From: Silvanigrellales bacterium
GTDB taxonomy: Bacteria; Bdellovibrionota_B; Oligoflexia; Silvanigrellales; Silvanigrellaceae
Length of the DNA: 35,005 nucleotides
Assembly (NCBI GenBank): GCA_020247005.1
Contig: JADCJN010000271.1
Coordinates: forward strand, 1 to 35,005
Direction: 5' to 3'
Shown here piece by piece: positions 23,042 to 31,484 of the stretch. Made by a program: the position numbers and the translations under genes. Below the pieces are notes generated by a model. It saw nothing but the letters and a program-made list of their open reading frames with translations. It was not told the origin of the DNA and ran no database searches. Within the stretch, counting starts at the first letter, position 1, and each line of letters begins with the position of its first letter.

Positions 23042-23507
23042 TCCCGATAGGGAAAAGCTTCTCGCGCTCCTCGAGGGCGCGGCGCGCACTCTCCGTGCCG
23101 ACGGTACACTCCGCGTTCCTCATCTTCCCCTCACCGACGGCTTCAAGTCGGCGCTCGCGTTCGCGCGGCGCTGCGGCAAGATGCGCGGCGGCCTCGAAAA
23201 CATCGAGACTCTCTTGCAACGAGAAGAGGCTGGCTTCATCAAACTTGCGGCACGAGGACAAGACACTCGGCCTCAGGCCTTGACGCGCATCCTCGTCGTG
23301 AGTGATGACGGTTCTGATCGCTTTTACCGTCACTGTGAATCGCTGGTGACACGCTATGCGCCGCGCATCCTCTGCGTACGCCTCGCACTTTCTTCCCCCG
23401 CCCTGGGCGAAACCTTCTTTGGAAAGGAGACCGTCGTGAAGGCCCTCCTCGTTGAACAGAAGGAATACGTCCAGCGCGTTCTGAAGGGAATGTTGCTTTC
23501 GTCGTGA
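23010..23507 (+). CDS. Ribosomal protein L7Ae-like protein (YlxQ type), divergent
   Basis: A 165-residue protein in the slot between nusA and infB, where many bacteria encode YlxR and/or the L7Ae-like YlxQ. Residues about 47-150 follow the L7Ae pattern: FKSALAFARRCGKMRGGLENIETLL, then RILVVSDDGSDRFYRHCESL, and SPALGETFFGKETVVKALLV. The LARRAGK-G and LG-x-x-xGK signatures are recognisable. The family binds K-turn RNA. An N-terminal section (about 1-45) replaces a separate YlxR, and no YlxR gene is present. ATG at 23010 (GGAAAG 4 bases upstream) overlaps the nusA end, indicating coupling. Confidence 0.7.
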   Translation: MLKLPKSWEADPDREKLLALLEGAARTLRADGTLRVPHLPLTDGFKSALAFARRCGKMRGGLENIETLLQREEAGFIKLAARGQDTRPQALTRILVVSDDGSDRFYRHCESLVTRYAPRILCVRLALSSPALGETFFGKETVVKALLVEQKEYVQRVLKGMLLSS

Positions 23508-23683
23508 TGCGGCCGTAAGGCCCACTTTAACCCCGTCCGAAGCGAAGACGAAAGACGCATCGTCATCGCAGCGGAGGCGTTCCGTCGTGCAGGCGAAAAA
23601 TCGTCGGCAGGATTGAAAATACGGAACGAAGCGCCTACAAGAGTGTGCGTGCACCGAACAATCGTTTTCAGGAGCGCTTCTGG

Positions 23684-26600
23684 ATGAGTCGCATTAGGGT
23701 CTTGGATCTCGCTAAGGAACTCAACATCGACACCAAAACCGCTCTGGCGAAGCTCGGTGACCTCGGTATCCAAGTGAAGAATCACTTCAATGCCGTGGGC
23801 GACTCGGAAGCCGACAAGCTTCGCGTGTACATTCGCTCGGGCCGCAATCCCGACAAGGAAGCGGCAAAGTCGGCGAACAAGGTTATCATTCGCCGTCGCG
23901 CCGATGCCCCACGCACCGAGGAAGGCAGCGACGCCGAAGGCGGCATGGCCGCCTCGCCCGCGCCCTCAGTGGTGGCTGTCGAAACTCCCCCGCCGGCGGC
24001 AAGGCCTCTTTCGGCACCTGCGGCGTTCGAAACGGCGCCTGCGTCCGCTCCTCCGGTGAAGGCAGCTCCTTCGCCCGCTGAATTTGCCTCGCGGTCGGCT
24101 CTTTCTCCTGATACAGCCGCTGTTAGGCCAAGTGTTTCGGCCCCCAGCGCTTCGTCGGCTCCGTCGGTCGCGTCCGCTTCGGTGCCCACAGGCTCTGCTC
24201 CGCAAGCCACACGTTCGCAGGAACAAGCGAACTTTGGTGGCGTCAACGCGACCTCGATACAGGAACCTTCTGTGAAACCTTTCGGCAGTCCTTCGGCTTC
24301 GACACCTTCCGGTGCAACCATCCTTCGTGCAGGTGCAACGCCTTCTCCGGCAGCACCCGACGCCGGATCTGCAGGCGCTACTGTCCTTTCGCGTCCCTCG
24401 GCGGAACCTGGCTCAAGCGCCACGGTCGTGCGTCAGGCTCCTCCCGCAGGTGGTGCCACGGTCATCCGCCGTGCGGATGTGAATCCAGCAGGAGGCGTGT
24501 CCACATACCGTCCTGAAGGCCGCAACCAAGCAGGCTTCCGAAGCGACAGCATGCGTCCTGCCGAAGGCGGCACCTACCGCACAGAAGGCGGCTACCAGCG
24601 GCCTGCCTACCGTCCTGGCGAAGGCCAGCCCGGCGGGCCCGGTTACGTGCGTCCTGTGTACCGCCCTGGCGAAGGCCAACCCGGCGGGCCTGGCTACGTG
24701 CGTCCTGCCGCCCCCGGCGAAGCTCAAATGCGTGGCGGTTACGGCGCGCCGCGTCCTGCAGGTGCTCCGGGTGGCTACGGCCCTCGTCCCGCTGGCTCGA
24801 CGGGTGGCTATGGCCCTCGTCCAGCAGGCGCTCCGGGTGGCTACGGCCCTCGTCCGGCCGGTGCTCCCGGTGGTTTTGGCCCTCGTCCAGGTGGCTTCGG
24901 CAGCCCGGCCGCAGGCGGTGCATCCACCGACCAACCCGCAGGCAAGGAAGGCCCTTCGCGTCCTCGCGAAAAAGAAAAAGAGCTCGAACTCCGCAAGCGC
25001 AAGCTGGCAGAAGAAGAGAACCGCAAGAAGGGCTTACCCGCCAAGGGTGGCCGTCATGGCGGGCAAACGGGTGAGTTCGACCCTGACCTCGAATTGGTCG
25101 CCGTCGACGAAAGTGGCGAGGCCATTCCTCAAGTCCGCACCATGATCCCCAACCGTCGCAAGCCGGGTGGTGCTCGTCGCAAAGACCACCGTCACAAGGT
25201 GGAATCGACGCCTATGAAGGCGGCCAAGCGTATCGTTCGTGTGAACGAGAGCATTTCTGTGAACGACCTTGCTGGCGAAATGGCTGTAAAGTCGTCGGCC
25301 GTTGTCAAGGCGCTCATGGGCCTTGGCATGATGGCGAGTGTCAACCAAGTTCTGGACATGGAAACCGCCACTCTTGTGGCTCAGGAATTCGGATACGAAG
25401 TCCAGAACACGACTGTCACCATTGGTGACATTCTCAATACGAAGAAAACATCGATTACCGATACGGCGCAAACGGAGTCCCTCACCCGTCCGCCCGTCAT
25501 CACCATCATGGGCCACGTTGACCACGGCAAAACCTCGCTCCTCGACGCCATCCGCAAGGCCGACGTCGCGGGTGGCGAAGCCGGTGGCATCACCCAGCAC
25601 ATCGGCGCGTACCAAGTGGAACGCGACGGTCGCAAAATCACCTTCCTCGACACCCCTGGCCACGAAGCGTTTACCCAAATGCGTGCTCGCGGCGCTCAGG
25701 TCACCGATGTCGTCATCCTCGTGGTGGCTGCCGATGACGGCGTGATGCCTCAAACCCTTGAGGCCATCGCCCATGCAAAGGCTGCGAAAGTTCCCGTCAT
25801 TGTCGCCATGAACAAGGTCGACAAAGCGGGCGCGAACACGGAACGCATCATGCGCGAACTTTCGGGTCATGGCATCACTCCCGAAGAGTGGGGCGGCGAG
25901 TCCATGTTCATTCCCGTGTCTGCAAAAACGCAGCAGGGGATCCCTGAGCTTCTGGAAGGCATCCTTCTTCAAGCCGACGTCCTTGACCTTCGTGCAGCGC
26001 CCGAAGGCCTCGCAAGCGGCTTCGTCATTGAAGCCAAACTCGACAAGGCCCGCGGCCCTGTGGCCACGGTGCTCGTCACCCAAGGGACGCTGAAACAACA
26101 AGACTGGTTTGTGGCGGGACGCACCTATGGCCGCGTGCGTGCCATGTTCGACGACAAGGGCAATCGCCTGAAGGAAGCTCTTCCTGCGATGCCCGTCGAG
26201 ATTCTCGGCCTCTCGGAAGTCCCCGCGGCAGGCGACACCTTCAACTGCGTGGTGAACGATGCCATTGCGAAGGAGGCCGTGGCTTTCCGCATCGAGAAAC
26301 AGCGCCAAAAAGACCTTGCAGCCAACCAGAAGTCCTCTTTGGAAGACATCATGGCGAAGCTTGCGGCCGGCGACGGCAACAAGGCCAAAGAGCTGCCTAT
26401 CATTCTGAAGGCGGACACCCATGGCTCTGTGGAAGCTATCCGCGGCGCGCTTGCGAAGCTCGACACGGAAAAGGTGAAGAACCGCATTATTCTGTCGGCC
26501 GTCGGTGGCATCACGGAAACCGACATCACGCTTGCGGAAGCTTCGGAAGCCATCATTCTGGGCTTCAACGTGCGCCCCGACCGTGCGGCATCCCAAGTCG

Positions 26601-26998
26601 CAGAAGCGCGTAGCGTGAATGTGAAAGTGTTCAACATCATTTATGAGCTCATCGACACCGTTCAGTCTGCCATGGTGGGCAAGCTCGCGCCCATCAAGTC
26701 GGAAAAGGTCCAGGGCCACGCAGAAGTGCGCAACCTGTTCTCGGTGCCCAAAATCGGCGTCATTTCGGGTTCCGCAGTGACCGACGGAAAGATGACTCGC
26801 AACTCGCACGCCCGCGTTATACGCGACAACATCGTCATCTACACGGGTCGCATCGGTTCGCTGAAGCGCTTCAAGGATGATGCAAAAGAAGTCGTCCAAG
26901 GCTTCGAGTGTGGCATTGGCATCGAGGGTTACAACGACCTCAAGGTGGGCGATGTCATTGAGTCGTTCATCATCGAAGAAACCCCCGACACCCTGTAA
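23684..26998 (+). CDS. infB: Translation initiation factor IF-2
   Basis: An 1,104-residue GTPase that places initiator tRNA on the 30S subunit. It starts with an IF2-N domain ([20 protein letters not shown]). A low-complexity linker rich in Ala, Pro, Ser and Gly runs to about residue 480 and contains tandem repeats (listed separately). A second IF2-N-like module ([20 protein letters not shown]) follows. The G domain has GHVDHGKTS (about residue 610), DTPGHEAF and NKVDK (about 709), and beta-barrel domains with the C-terminal initiator-tRNA-binding domain end the protein. ATG at 23684 has AGGAG 9 bases upstream. The preceding 176 bases after the L7Ae-like gene contain no gene and only a small GGCC hairpin near 23513. 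Confidence 0.97.
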   Translation: MSRIRVLDLAKELNIDTKTALAKLGDLGIQVKNHFNAVGDSEADKLRVYIRSGRNPDKEAAKSANKVIIRRRADAPRTEEGSDAEGGMAASPAPSVVAVETPPPAARPLSAPAAFETAPASAPPVKAAPSPAEFASRSALSPDTAAVRPSVSAPSASSAPSVASASVPTGSAPQATRSQEQANFGGVNATSIQEPSVKPFGSPSASTPSGATILRAGATPSPAAPDAGSAGATVLSRPSAEPGSSATVVRQAPPAGGATVIRRADVNPAGGVSTYRPEGRNQAGFRSDSMRPAEGGTYRTEGGYQRPAYRPGEGQPGGPGYVRPVYRPGEGQPGGPGYVRPAAPGEAQMRGGYGAPRPAGAPGGYGPRPAGSTGGYGPRPAGAPGGYGPRPAGAPGGFGPRPGGFGSPAAGGASTDQPAGKEGPSRPREKEKELELRKRKLAEEENRKKGLPAKGGRHGGQTGEFDPDLELVAVDESGEAIPQVRTMIPNRRKPGGARRKDHRHKVESTPMKAAKRIVRVNESISVNDLAGEMAVKSSAVVKALMGLGMMASVNQVLDMETATLVAQEFGYEVQNTTVTIGDILNTKKTSITDTAQTESLTRPPVITIMGHVDHGKTSLLDAIRKADVAGGEAGGITQHIGAYQVERDGRKITFLDTPGHEAFTQMRARGAQVTDVVILVVAADDGVMPQTLEAIAHAKAAKVPVIVAMNKVDKAGANTERIMRELSGHGITPEEWGGESMFIPVSAKTQQGIPELLEGILLQADVLDLRAAPEGLASGFVIEAKLDKARGPVATVLVTQGTLKQQDWFVAGRTYGRVRAMFDDKGNRLKEALPAMPVEILGLSEVPAAGDTFNCVVNDAIAKEAVAFRIEKQRQKDLAANQKSSLEDIMAKLAAGDGNKAKELPIILKADTHGSVEAIRGALAKLDTEKVKNRIILSAVGGITETDITLAEASEAIILGFNVRPDRAASQVAEARSVNVKVFNIIYELIDTVQSAMVGKLAPIKSEKVQGHAEVRNLFSVPKIGVISGSAVTDGKMTRNSHARVIRDNIVIYTGRIGSLKRFKDDAKEVVQGFECGIGIEGYNDLKVGDVIESFIIEETPDTL
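24608..24709 (+). repeat. Two tandem 51-bp repeats within infB
   Basis: Units 24608-24658 and 24659-24709 encode [16 protein letters not shown] plus Val or Ala. They are nearly identical at the base level, with synonymous changes, so they look like a recent in-frame duplication in the disordered IF-2 linker. Confidence 0.85.
24770..24897 (+). repeat. Tandem 33-bp repeats within infB (GGYGPRPAG units)
   Basis: Units at 24770-24802, 24803-24835 and 24836-24868 plus a degenerate fourth encode GGYGPRPAG with AP or ST spacers. They are Arg/Tyr/Gly-rich like RGG-type nucleic-acid-binding linkers. In-frame tandem structure suggests length variation between strains. Confidence 0.85.
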
Positions 26999-27004
26999 GG
27001 CGAT

Positions 27005-27457
27005 ATGGCGAACAAGAGAATTCTTCAGGTCGGTGAAGCCATTCGCGAGCATCTTGCTTTGATGCTCGTGCGTGGTGAGGTGTCCGATCCTCGCGTCCGG
27101 AATGTGACCCTCAACGCGGTGAAAGTCTCGCCCGACCTGCAAATCGCGCGCGTCTATTACTCCGTTTTGGGTGACGAGTCGCTCCGTGCAGGTGTCGCCC
27201 AGGGTTTAAAAAACGCGGCGGGTTATTTCCGCCGTTCCCTGGGCGAAGCTTTGGGGCTTCGCTACACGCCGCATGTCCATTTCTTTTACGACGAAACCAT
27301 TGAACGGGCTGCCCGCATGGGTGAACTGTTTGCGTCTCTCGATCGTGAGCGGAGCGAGCATGCTCTCGAAGGCGTATCGGACGTCGAGCCTCGTGCCGAT
27401 GCAGAAGGCGACGACACGGAAGCGCCCACGTCACGGGAGCGCCGGAAAAGCGAATGA
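27005..27457 (+). CDS. rbfA: 30S ribosome-binding factor RbfA
   Basis: A 150-residue KH-like protein that acts in late 30S maturation and cold adaptation. Family features are visible: RILQVGEAIREHLALML, then DPRVRNVTLNAVKVSPDLQIARVYYSV, and RYTPHVHFFYDETIERAARM. The tail after about residue 112 is acidic and non-conserved (EPRADAEGDDTEAP). It starts 6 bases after infB, and its stop overlaps truB as ATGA. Confidence 0.95.
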   Translation: MANKRILQVGEAIREHLALMLVRGEVSDPRVRNVTLNAVKVSPDLQIARVYYSVLGDESLRAGVAQGLKNAAGYFRRSLGEALGLRYTPHVHFFYDETIERAARMGELFASLDRERSEHALEGVSDVEPRADAEGDDTEAPTSRERRKSE

Positions 27458-28464
27458 AGAAGACCTTTCGGAAGGTCAATGGCTTGGTTTTGGTCGACAA
27501 ATGCGCCGGGCCAACAAGCCACGCCGTTGTTTCCGCGTTCAAGCGAGCGCTGTCGCCAGAGCGCATTGGCCATTTGGGAACGCTCGACCCCTTCGCAAGT
27601 GGCCTTCTGCCCATCATGCTCGGAGGCGCCACACGGCTTGCCGACGATGCCATGGAGGGCCGCAAGTGTTACCTTTTTACAGTGCGTTTCGGCAGTGAAA
27701 CCGACACTCTCGACCCCAGCGGTCGTGTTGTGCGGGAGGCTCCCGTGAACGAGGTGAGTCGAGCGTCTGTGGAGGCCTCCCTCGCCTCTTTCCGGGGGGC
27801 CATACAGCAGACACCCCCCGCTTACTCGGCATTGAAGGTGGGAGGACGCCCCCTTTACGAATACATGCGGGCCGAAGGCAAACTGCCTGTCGACATTGAA
27901 ACGAAGCGGCGTACGGTCGAAGTTCATTCCTTCGAATGCGTTGATTTTTATCACGGTGAAGACGGCGCGCCCCGCGCACTCCTGCGGGTGGTTTGCGGAA
28001 AAGGAACCTACGTGCGCTGCCTCGCCCGCGACCTTGCCGCCCGCCTGGGCTCTGCGGGGATGTGCGAAACCCTCAGACGCGAGGCTGTCGACCCTTGGAG
28101 CGTCGACGACGCGGCCGTTTTTCGGTTCGTCGATCGCATGGACGTGCGTGCGGACGACGTTTTGGCCCGGCTGCAGCCACCTCAGGCCATGACACCGCAC
28201 TATGCCACAGTGCGCCTGCCGGCGGAGCCTTATGAAAAGCGCCTGCTGTCGGGGAACTCATTCGTTCTTGCAGGTCCAGGTCTTTCGTGGGAACCCCCAC
28301 CCTTGCCCGTGACGTCCGAACACGGGTTCAACGTTCCTGAACGCGGCTTCAAAGCGCCGGAGCGCGGATTGGTGAAAGCAGGGGACACGCTCTTCCTTGC
28401 GGATTTTTTGAATGTAGACGATACAGTTAGAGTTCAACCTCGCAAGTTGTTGGACTGGAACTGA
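27454..28464 (+). CDS. truB: tRNA pseudouridine(55) synthase TruB
   Basis: A 336-residue enzyme that forms pseudouridine 55 in the T-loop of tRNAs. The catalytic motif IGHLGTLDPFASGLLP contains the nucleophile Asp45. Also present are PPAYSALKVGGRPLYEYMR and GKGTYVRCLARDLA. The N-terminus NGLVLVDKCAGPTSH corresponds to the usual G-x-L-x-x-DKPxGxTS, with Cys-Ala in place of Pro-x. A C-terminal PUA-like part includes the short repeat EHGFNVPERGFKAPERGLV. ATG overlaps the rbfA stop (ATGA). Confidence 0.95.
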   Translation: MKKTFRKVNGLVLVDKCAGPTSHAVVSAFKRALSPERIGHLGTLDPFASGLLPIMLGGATRLADDAMEGRKCYLFTVRFGSETDTLDPSGRVVREAPVNEVSRASVEASLASFRGAIQQTPPAYSALKVGGRPLYEYMRAEGKLPVDIETKRRTVEVHSFECVDFYHGEDGAPRALLRVVCGKGTYVRCLARDLAARLGSAGMCETLRREAVDPWSVDDAAVFRFVDRMDVRADDVLARLQPPQAMTPHYATVRLPAEPYEKRLLSGNSFVLAGPGLSWEPPPLPVTSEHGFNVPERGFKAPERGLVKAGDTLFLADFLNVDDTVRVQPRKLLDWN

Positions 28465-28564
28465 GTGGAGAATCCTGACTCAGTGCCTCTTTGTCACTGG
28501 GGTTTCGCTCGGGGCTTTCCCTCGGGTTTTGCTGGCCCGGCACCAAAAAGGAGGGCTTCGCACC

Positions 28565-29398
28565 ATGGATTTTTTGCGATCACGCCTGCGGCTGAGCCTC
28601 ATTGTCGATGCCGAACTCGCAAGACGAGGCGACTCGGGTCCGCAGTGGGACGACCTCGCCCACACAGGAGTCACGTCCCTCTTTTTCCGTGTGGACGGTG
28701 CCCCCCTGACAACCACCGAAGCGGGTGTGTTCCAACGGCTCGCGGAAACCTGGCGCGCCCGCGGCGGTTACGTTTTCGTCATGGACGACGCTCTTTTGGC
28801 CTTGCGTCTGGGGTGTCACGGGGTTTTTCTGCGCAGCCGCGCGAACCCCTCGGCACAAAGCGCCTTCCAGAATCTCGGTTCCCTCGCCCGCATGCGAGAA
28901 GTCTTGGGGGCCGAACGCTTTTTGGGCATTGAAATTTCGTCTCCTCGGTCTCTCGATCCCCTTCATGCCACGGGCGCCGACTTGGCAGAGTTTGTAGACT
29001 TCGCCGGCATCGGACCCGTGCTCCAGTACGGTGAGAAGAGCGCGATGCCATTGGGAGTGCAAACAGCCCGGGCGCTCACCAAACTCTTGCGGCCCGTACC
29101 CACCTTTTGGATGGGTGGCATTCGCGCCGAAGACATCGATGCCTTCGGCCCGGCGTTTGCCGACGGAGTGGCTGTGGTCCGCCCCTTGATGGCGGCAGAG
29201 TCCAGACAAACAACGCAGCGTCTACACACCTCATTGGGACGTGTGTTGGGGCCTTCGCCCTGGTCGGTGGGACACCCTCCCGCGGATCCCAATTTTCACT
29301 TCACTCAACTTTCCAAAGAAGAACGCACTGCCAACGCCGTGCCTGAATTCCCCCGACCCGGCCATGCTGTTATTCAACGCGCACGCTCCTTGGGATGA
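28565..29398 (+). CDS. ThiE/TenI-like thiamine phosphate synthase fold protein, active site eroded
   Basis: A 277-residue TIM-barrel protein. Order and spacing match ThiE/TenI: RLSLIVDAEL, SLFFRVDG, YVFVMDDALLALRLGCHGVFLRS, LGIEIS, FVDFAGIGPVLQYGEKSAMPLG, PTFWMGGIRAEDI, FADGVAVVRPLM. Several ThiE ligands are changed: QxRxK is FFRVDG, GVHLGQ is GVFLRS, and the FGPxFxTxTK loop is IGPVLQYGEKS. It may therefore not make thiamine phosphate. A roughly 55-residue C-terminal extension is unmatched. ATG at 28565 has AGGAGG about 10 bases upstream. It follows truB by 100 bases and overlaps the convergent LRR gene by 29 bases. Confidence 0.65.
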   Translation: MDFLRSRLRLSLIVDAELARRGDSGPQWDDLAHTGVTSLFFRVDGAPLTTTEAGVFQRLAETWRARGGYVFVMDDALLALRLGCHGVFLRSRANPSAQSAFQNLGSLARMREVLGAERFLGIEISSPRSLDPLHATGADLAEFVDFAGIGPVLQYGEKSAMPLGVQTARALTKLLRPVPTFWMGGIRAEDIDAFGPAFADGVAVVRPLMAAESRQTTQRLHTSLGRVLGPSPWSVGHPPADPNFHFTQLSKEERTANAVPEFPRPGHAVIQRARSLG

Positions 29399-30071
29399 CG
29401 TCATAGTCGTCTTCGCCCAGCGGATTGCCGCCACAGGCCACGCGAAAAAGCTCGCCGAGGTCCTTCAGTGGCTTCAAACTTCGGACCCCGTTGTTCCGGA
29501 ACAGGAGTTCCTTCAGCCGCAGGGCATCCTGCAGGGGCGAGAGATCGCGGACGCGGTTGTCGCTGACGTCTAAAAAACGCAATTGGCGCAACGGGCTCAG
29601 GGCATCGAGGTCGTCGATAAGATTCGACGCGGCCTTGAGTCGTTCGAGTCGCACGGTGGCGCGCAGAGGCGCGAGGGTTGTGAGATGATTGCGCGAAACG
29701 TCGAGGCTGGTGAGTGCGGCAAGGCCTGCGGCCCACGAGACATCCGCAAGGCCACACTCCGCGCAGGCCAGGCTTCGCAAGAACACAAGTTCACCCAAGG
29801 CCTCGGGGTCGCGCAGGGGACGCCCAGAGACGTCGAGAACGGAGAGGCGGGGGGCGAGCCCCGCAATGAGCCCTGCGTCAAGAGGTGTGCCGAGCCGCTC
29901 CAGCGGGTCGACAGCAAAGTCCAGAGCGTCCGCCTTTTCCAGAGCGAGGGCCAGCTCAGAAGCCGAATGGCCACGAAACGCGGCCACAAGAGCTTTCACG
30001 GTGGAGGCATCGATAGGGTCGTTGTGCGCACCCGAGAGGAAGGCAACGGGATCGAGAGCTTCGTTGGTCAC
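29370..30071 (-). CDS. Leucine-rich repeat protein
   Basis: A 233-residue protein with about six LRR units of 21-23 residues from about residue 72 on. Examples are LSVLDVSGRPLRDPEALGEL, LTSLDVSRNHLTTLAPL, LRFLDVSDNRVRDLSPL and LKELLFRNNGVRSLKPL, similar to internalin/SDS22-type repeats. An N-terminal helical cap lacks a signal peptide, so it is likely cytoplasmic and a protein-binding scaffold. GTG at 30071 overlaps the orn stop as GTGA. Partner and function are unknown. Confidence 0.75.
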   Translation of the reverse strand: MTNEALDPVAFLSGAHNDPIDASTVKALVAAFRGHSASELALALEKADALDFAVDPLERLGTPLDAGLIAGLAPRLSVLDVSGRPLRDPEALGELVFLRSLACAECGLADVSWAAGLAALTSLDVSRNHLTTLAPLRATVRLERLKAASNLIDDLDALSPLRQLRFLDVSDNRVRDLSPLQDALRLKELLFRNNGVRSLKPLKDLGELFRVACGGNPLGEDDYDVIPRSVRVE

Positions 30072-30595
30072 GCAAGCTTCTCCGCATCGAGGAAGCTCAG
30101 GTAGTAACGCAGCTCTTCAATGGACTCGAGGACGTCTTCCACAGCGGTGTGCTTGTTCTTTTTCGCGTATTTTTTCTTGTAACGATTCTCGAACACAATT
30201 TTGAAGCTCGACACGTCCAGGAGCCGATAGTGCAGAGTGGCTGCGAAGCGCGGAAGCCAAGCCTCCACAAAGCGACGATCTTGGCCAATGGAATTGCCGC
30301 AAAGAACAATTTTTTCGCCTGGAAAATGCGCGCGCGCCAGTTTGCACAATGCGTCATCGAGCTCAGTTTCAGAAACACCTTGTGGCACCCGCGACAAGAG
30401 CCCGCTTTCACCGTGAGTTCGCAGGCACCAATCGTCCATGAGCCCAAGCACCTCGGGCGGCTGAAAAACCGCTGTGCTCCAGGAATGCAGCGGCTTGAGT
30501 TCCAGATCGGTCACCACCACGGCAGCTTCCAGAATGCGGTGCGTGCCAGGCTCCAGGCCGGTCATTTCCAGGTCGAGCCAAAAGAGTCGGTGCAT
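30068..30595 (-). CDS. orn: Oligoribonuclease
   Basis: A 175-residue DEDDh exonuclease that degrades 2-5 nt RNAs and pGpG. The motifs are LDLEMTGLEPGTHRILE (Asp and Glu), CGNSIGQDRRFVEAWLP (Asp), and NKHTAVEDVLESIEELRYY (His and Asp). The RYKKKYAKKNKHTA segment is close to the gamma-proteobacterial Orn loop. ATG at 30595 has GGGAG 8 bases upstream, and the resulting length fits the family. Confidence 0.95.
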   Translation of the reverse strand: MHRLFWLDLEMTGLEPGTHRILEAAVVVTDLELKPLHSWSTAVFQPPEVLGLMDDWCLRTHGESGLLSRVPQGVSETELDDALCKLARAHFPGEKIVLCGNSIGQDRRFVEAWLPRFAATLHYRLLDVSSFKIVFENRYKKKYAKKNKHTAVEDVLESIEELRYYLSFLDAEKLA

Positions 30596-30717
30596 GCCGG
30601 AGTCTCCCTGCGCAAAACAAAACGTGAGAAAAAAGCGGGAACTGGTGTTCAGGTGCACACCTCCTTACCATGAGAGCACGGTGAAGTCAGGACACAAGCC
30701 AACAGGGAGGGCTTCCA

Positions 30718-31455
30718 TTGAGAACCACGGGTTTTGGGCTCTCCCACGTCGGGCGTGTGCGACAACGCAACGAGGATGCCCTGTTCATCGACCCTCAGGG
30801 GCGCTTTGCGCTTTTGGCAGATGGCATGGGCGGACACCGCGGAGGCCAGGAAGCCAGCCGCATGGCCATTGACCTCGTCCAAGTGTCGCTGGAAAGAGCC
30901 TTTGAAGTCGGATTTCCCGCCGAGGAAACCGGAGCGCGCGTGCTTATGCGAACAACCTTTAAAGAGGCGGCACGCCAGGTGGCAGAACGCGGACGCGCTG
31001 TTCCCGAACTGGAAAACATGGGCACGACCCTGGTGAGTTGGACCGTGTCGGAAGGCACCGTCACCGTGGCGCATGTGGGCGACAGCCGCGCTTACCTTCT
31101 GAGGCAGGGGCAGCTTTTTCAGATCACCATGGACCATGTTCTGACAAACGAGCAGATACGACTCGGCATGGAAAGGGAACAGGCAGAACGGGTTCCCATG
31201 GGCCATGTTCTTGTCCGAAACATCGGTGTGGTGCCTCCTTCCGAGCCCGACATCGTGCGTTTCGATGCGCGTGCCGGCGACCGTTGGCTTTTGTGCAGCG
31301 ACGGGCTTTCCAACAAGCTTCTGCACGCCGACATCTTACACCTGCTGAATCGGTACGAGCATCGGCCCGCCGAGGCCGCGAAGGCCCTAGTGGAAGAGGC
31401 CTGGCACCGAGGGGGCGAAGACAACATCACGGCCGTTCTTCTCGACATGCTGTGA
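30718..31455 (+). CDS. PP2C-type serine/threonine protein phosphatase
   Basis: A 245-residue Mn/Mg-dependent phosphatase of the PppA/Stp type. The metal-binding motifs are HVGRVRQRNEDAL, LLADGMGGHRGGQEAS, VAHVGDSRAYLL, LLCSDGLSNKL and RGGEDNITAVLL. There is no membrane segment, so it is cytoplasmic and should dephosphorylate targets of a Hanks-type kinase; none is encoded in this window. The start is TTG at 30718, with GGGAGGG 6 bases upstream. It is divergent from orn, with 122 bases between starts. Confidence 0.93.
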   Translation: MRTTGFGLSHVGRVRQRNEDALFIDPQGRFALLADGMGGHRGGQEASRMAIDLVQVSLERAFEVGFPAEETGARVLMRTTFKEAARQVAERGRAVPELENMGTTLVSWTVSEGTVTVAHVGDSRAYLLRQGQLFQITMDHVLTNEQIRLGMEREQAERVPMGHVLVRNIGVVPPSEPDIVRFDARAGDRWLLCSDGLSNKLLHADILHLLNRYEHRPAEAAKALVEEAWHRGGEDNITAVLLDML

Positions 31456-31484
31456 CGTAAGTAAGGTGTTTCGCACCCGTCGCA

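Noticed and set aside
24608-24897. CRISPR-like direct repeats
   Set aside because: The repeats are contiguous, without spacers, and encode in-frame Gly/Pro-rich peptide inside infB.
25034-27142. Very long minus-strand open frame opposite infB (702 codons)
   Set aside because: It is a shadow of the strongly biased codon use of infB; it lacks a ribosome-binding site and any recognisable motif. The same holds for the frame opposite nusA (21368-22453).
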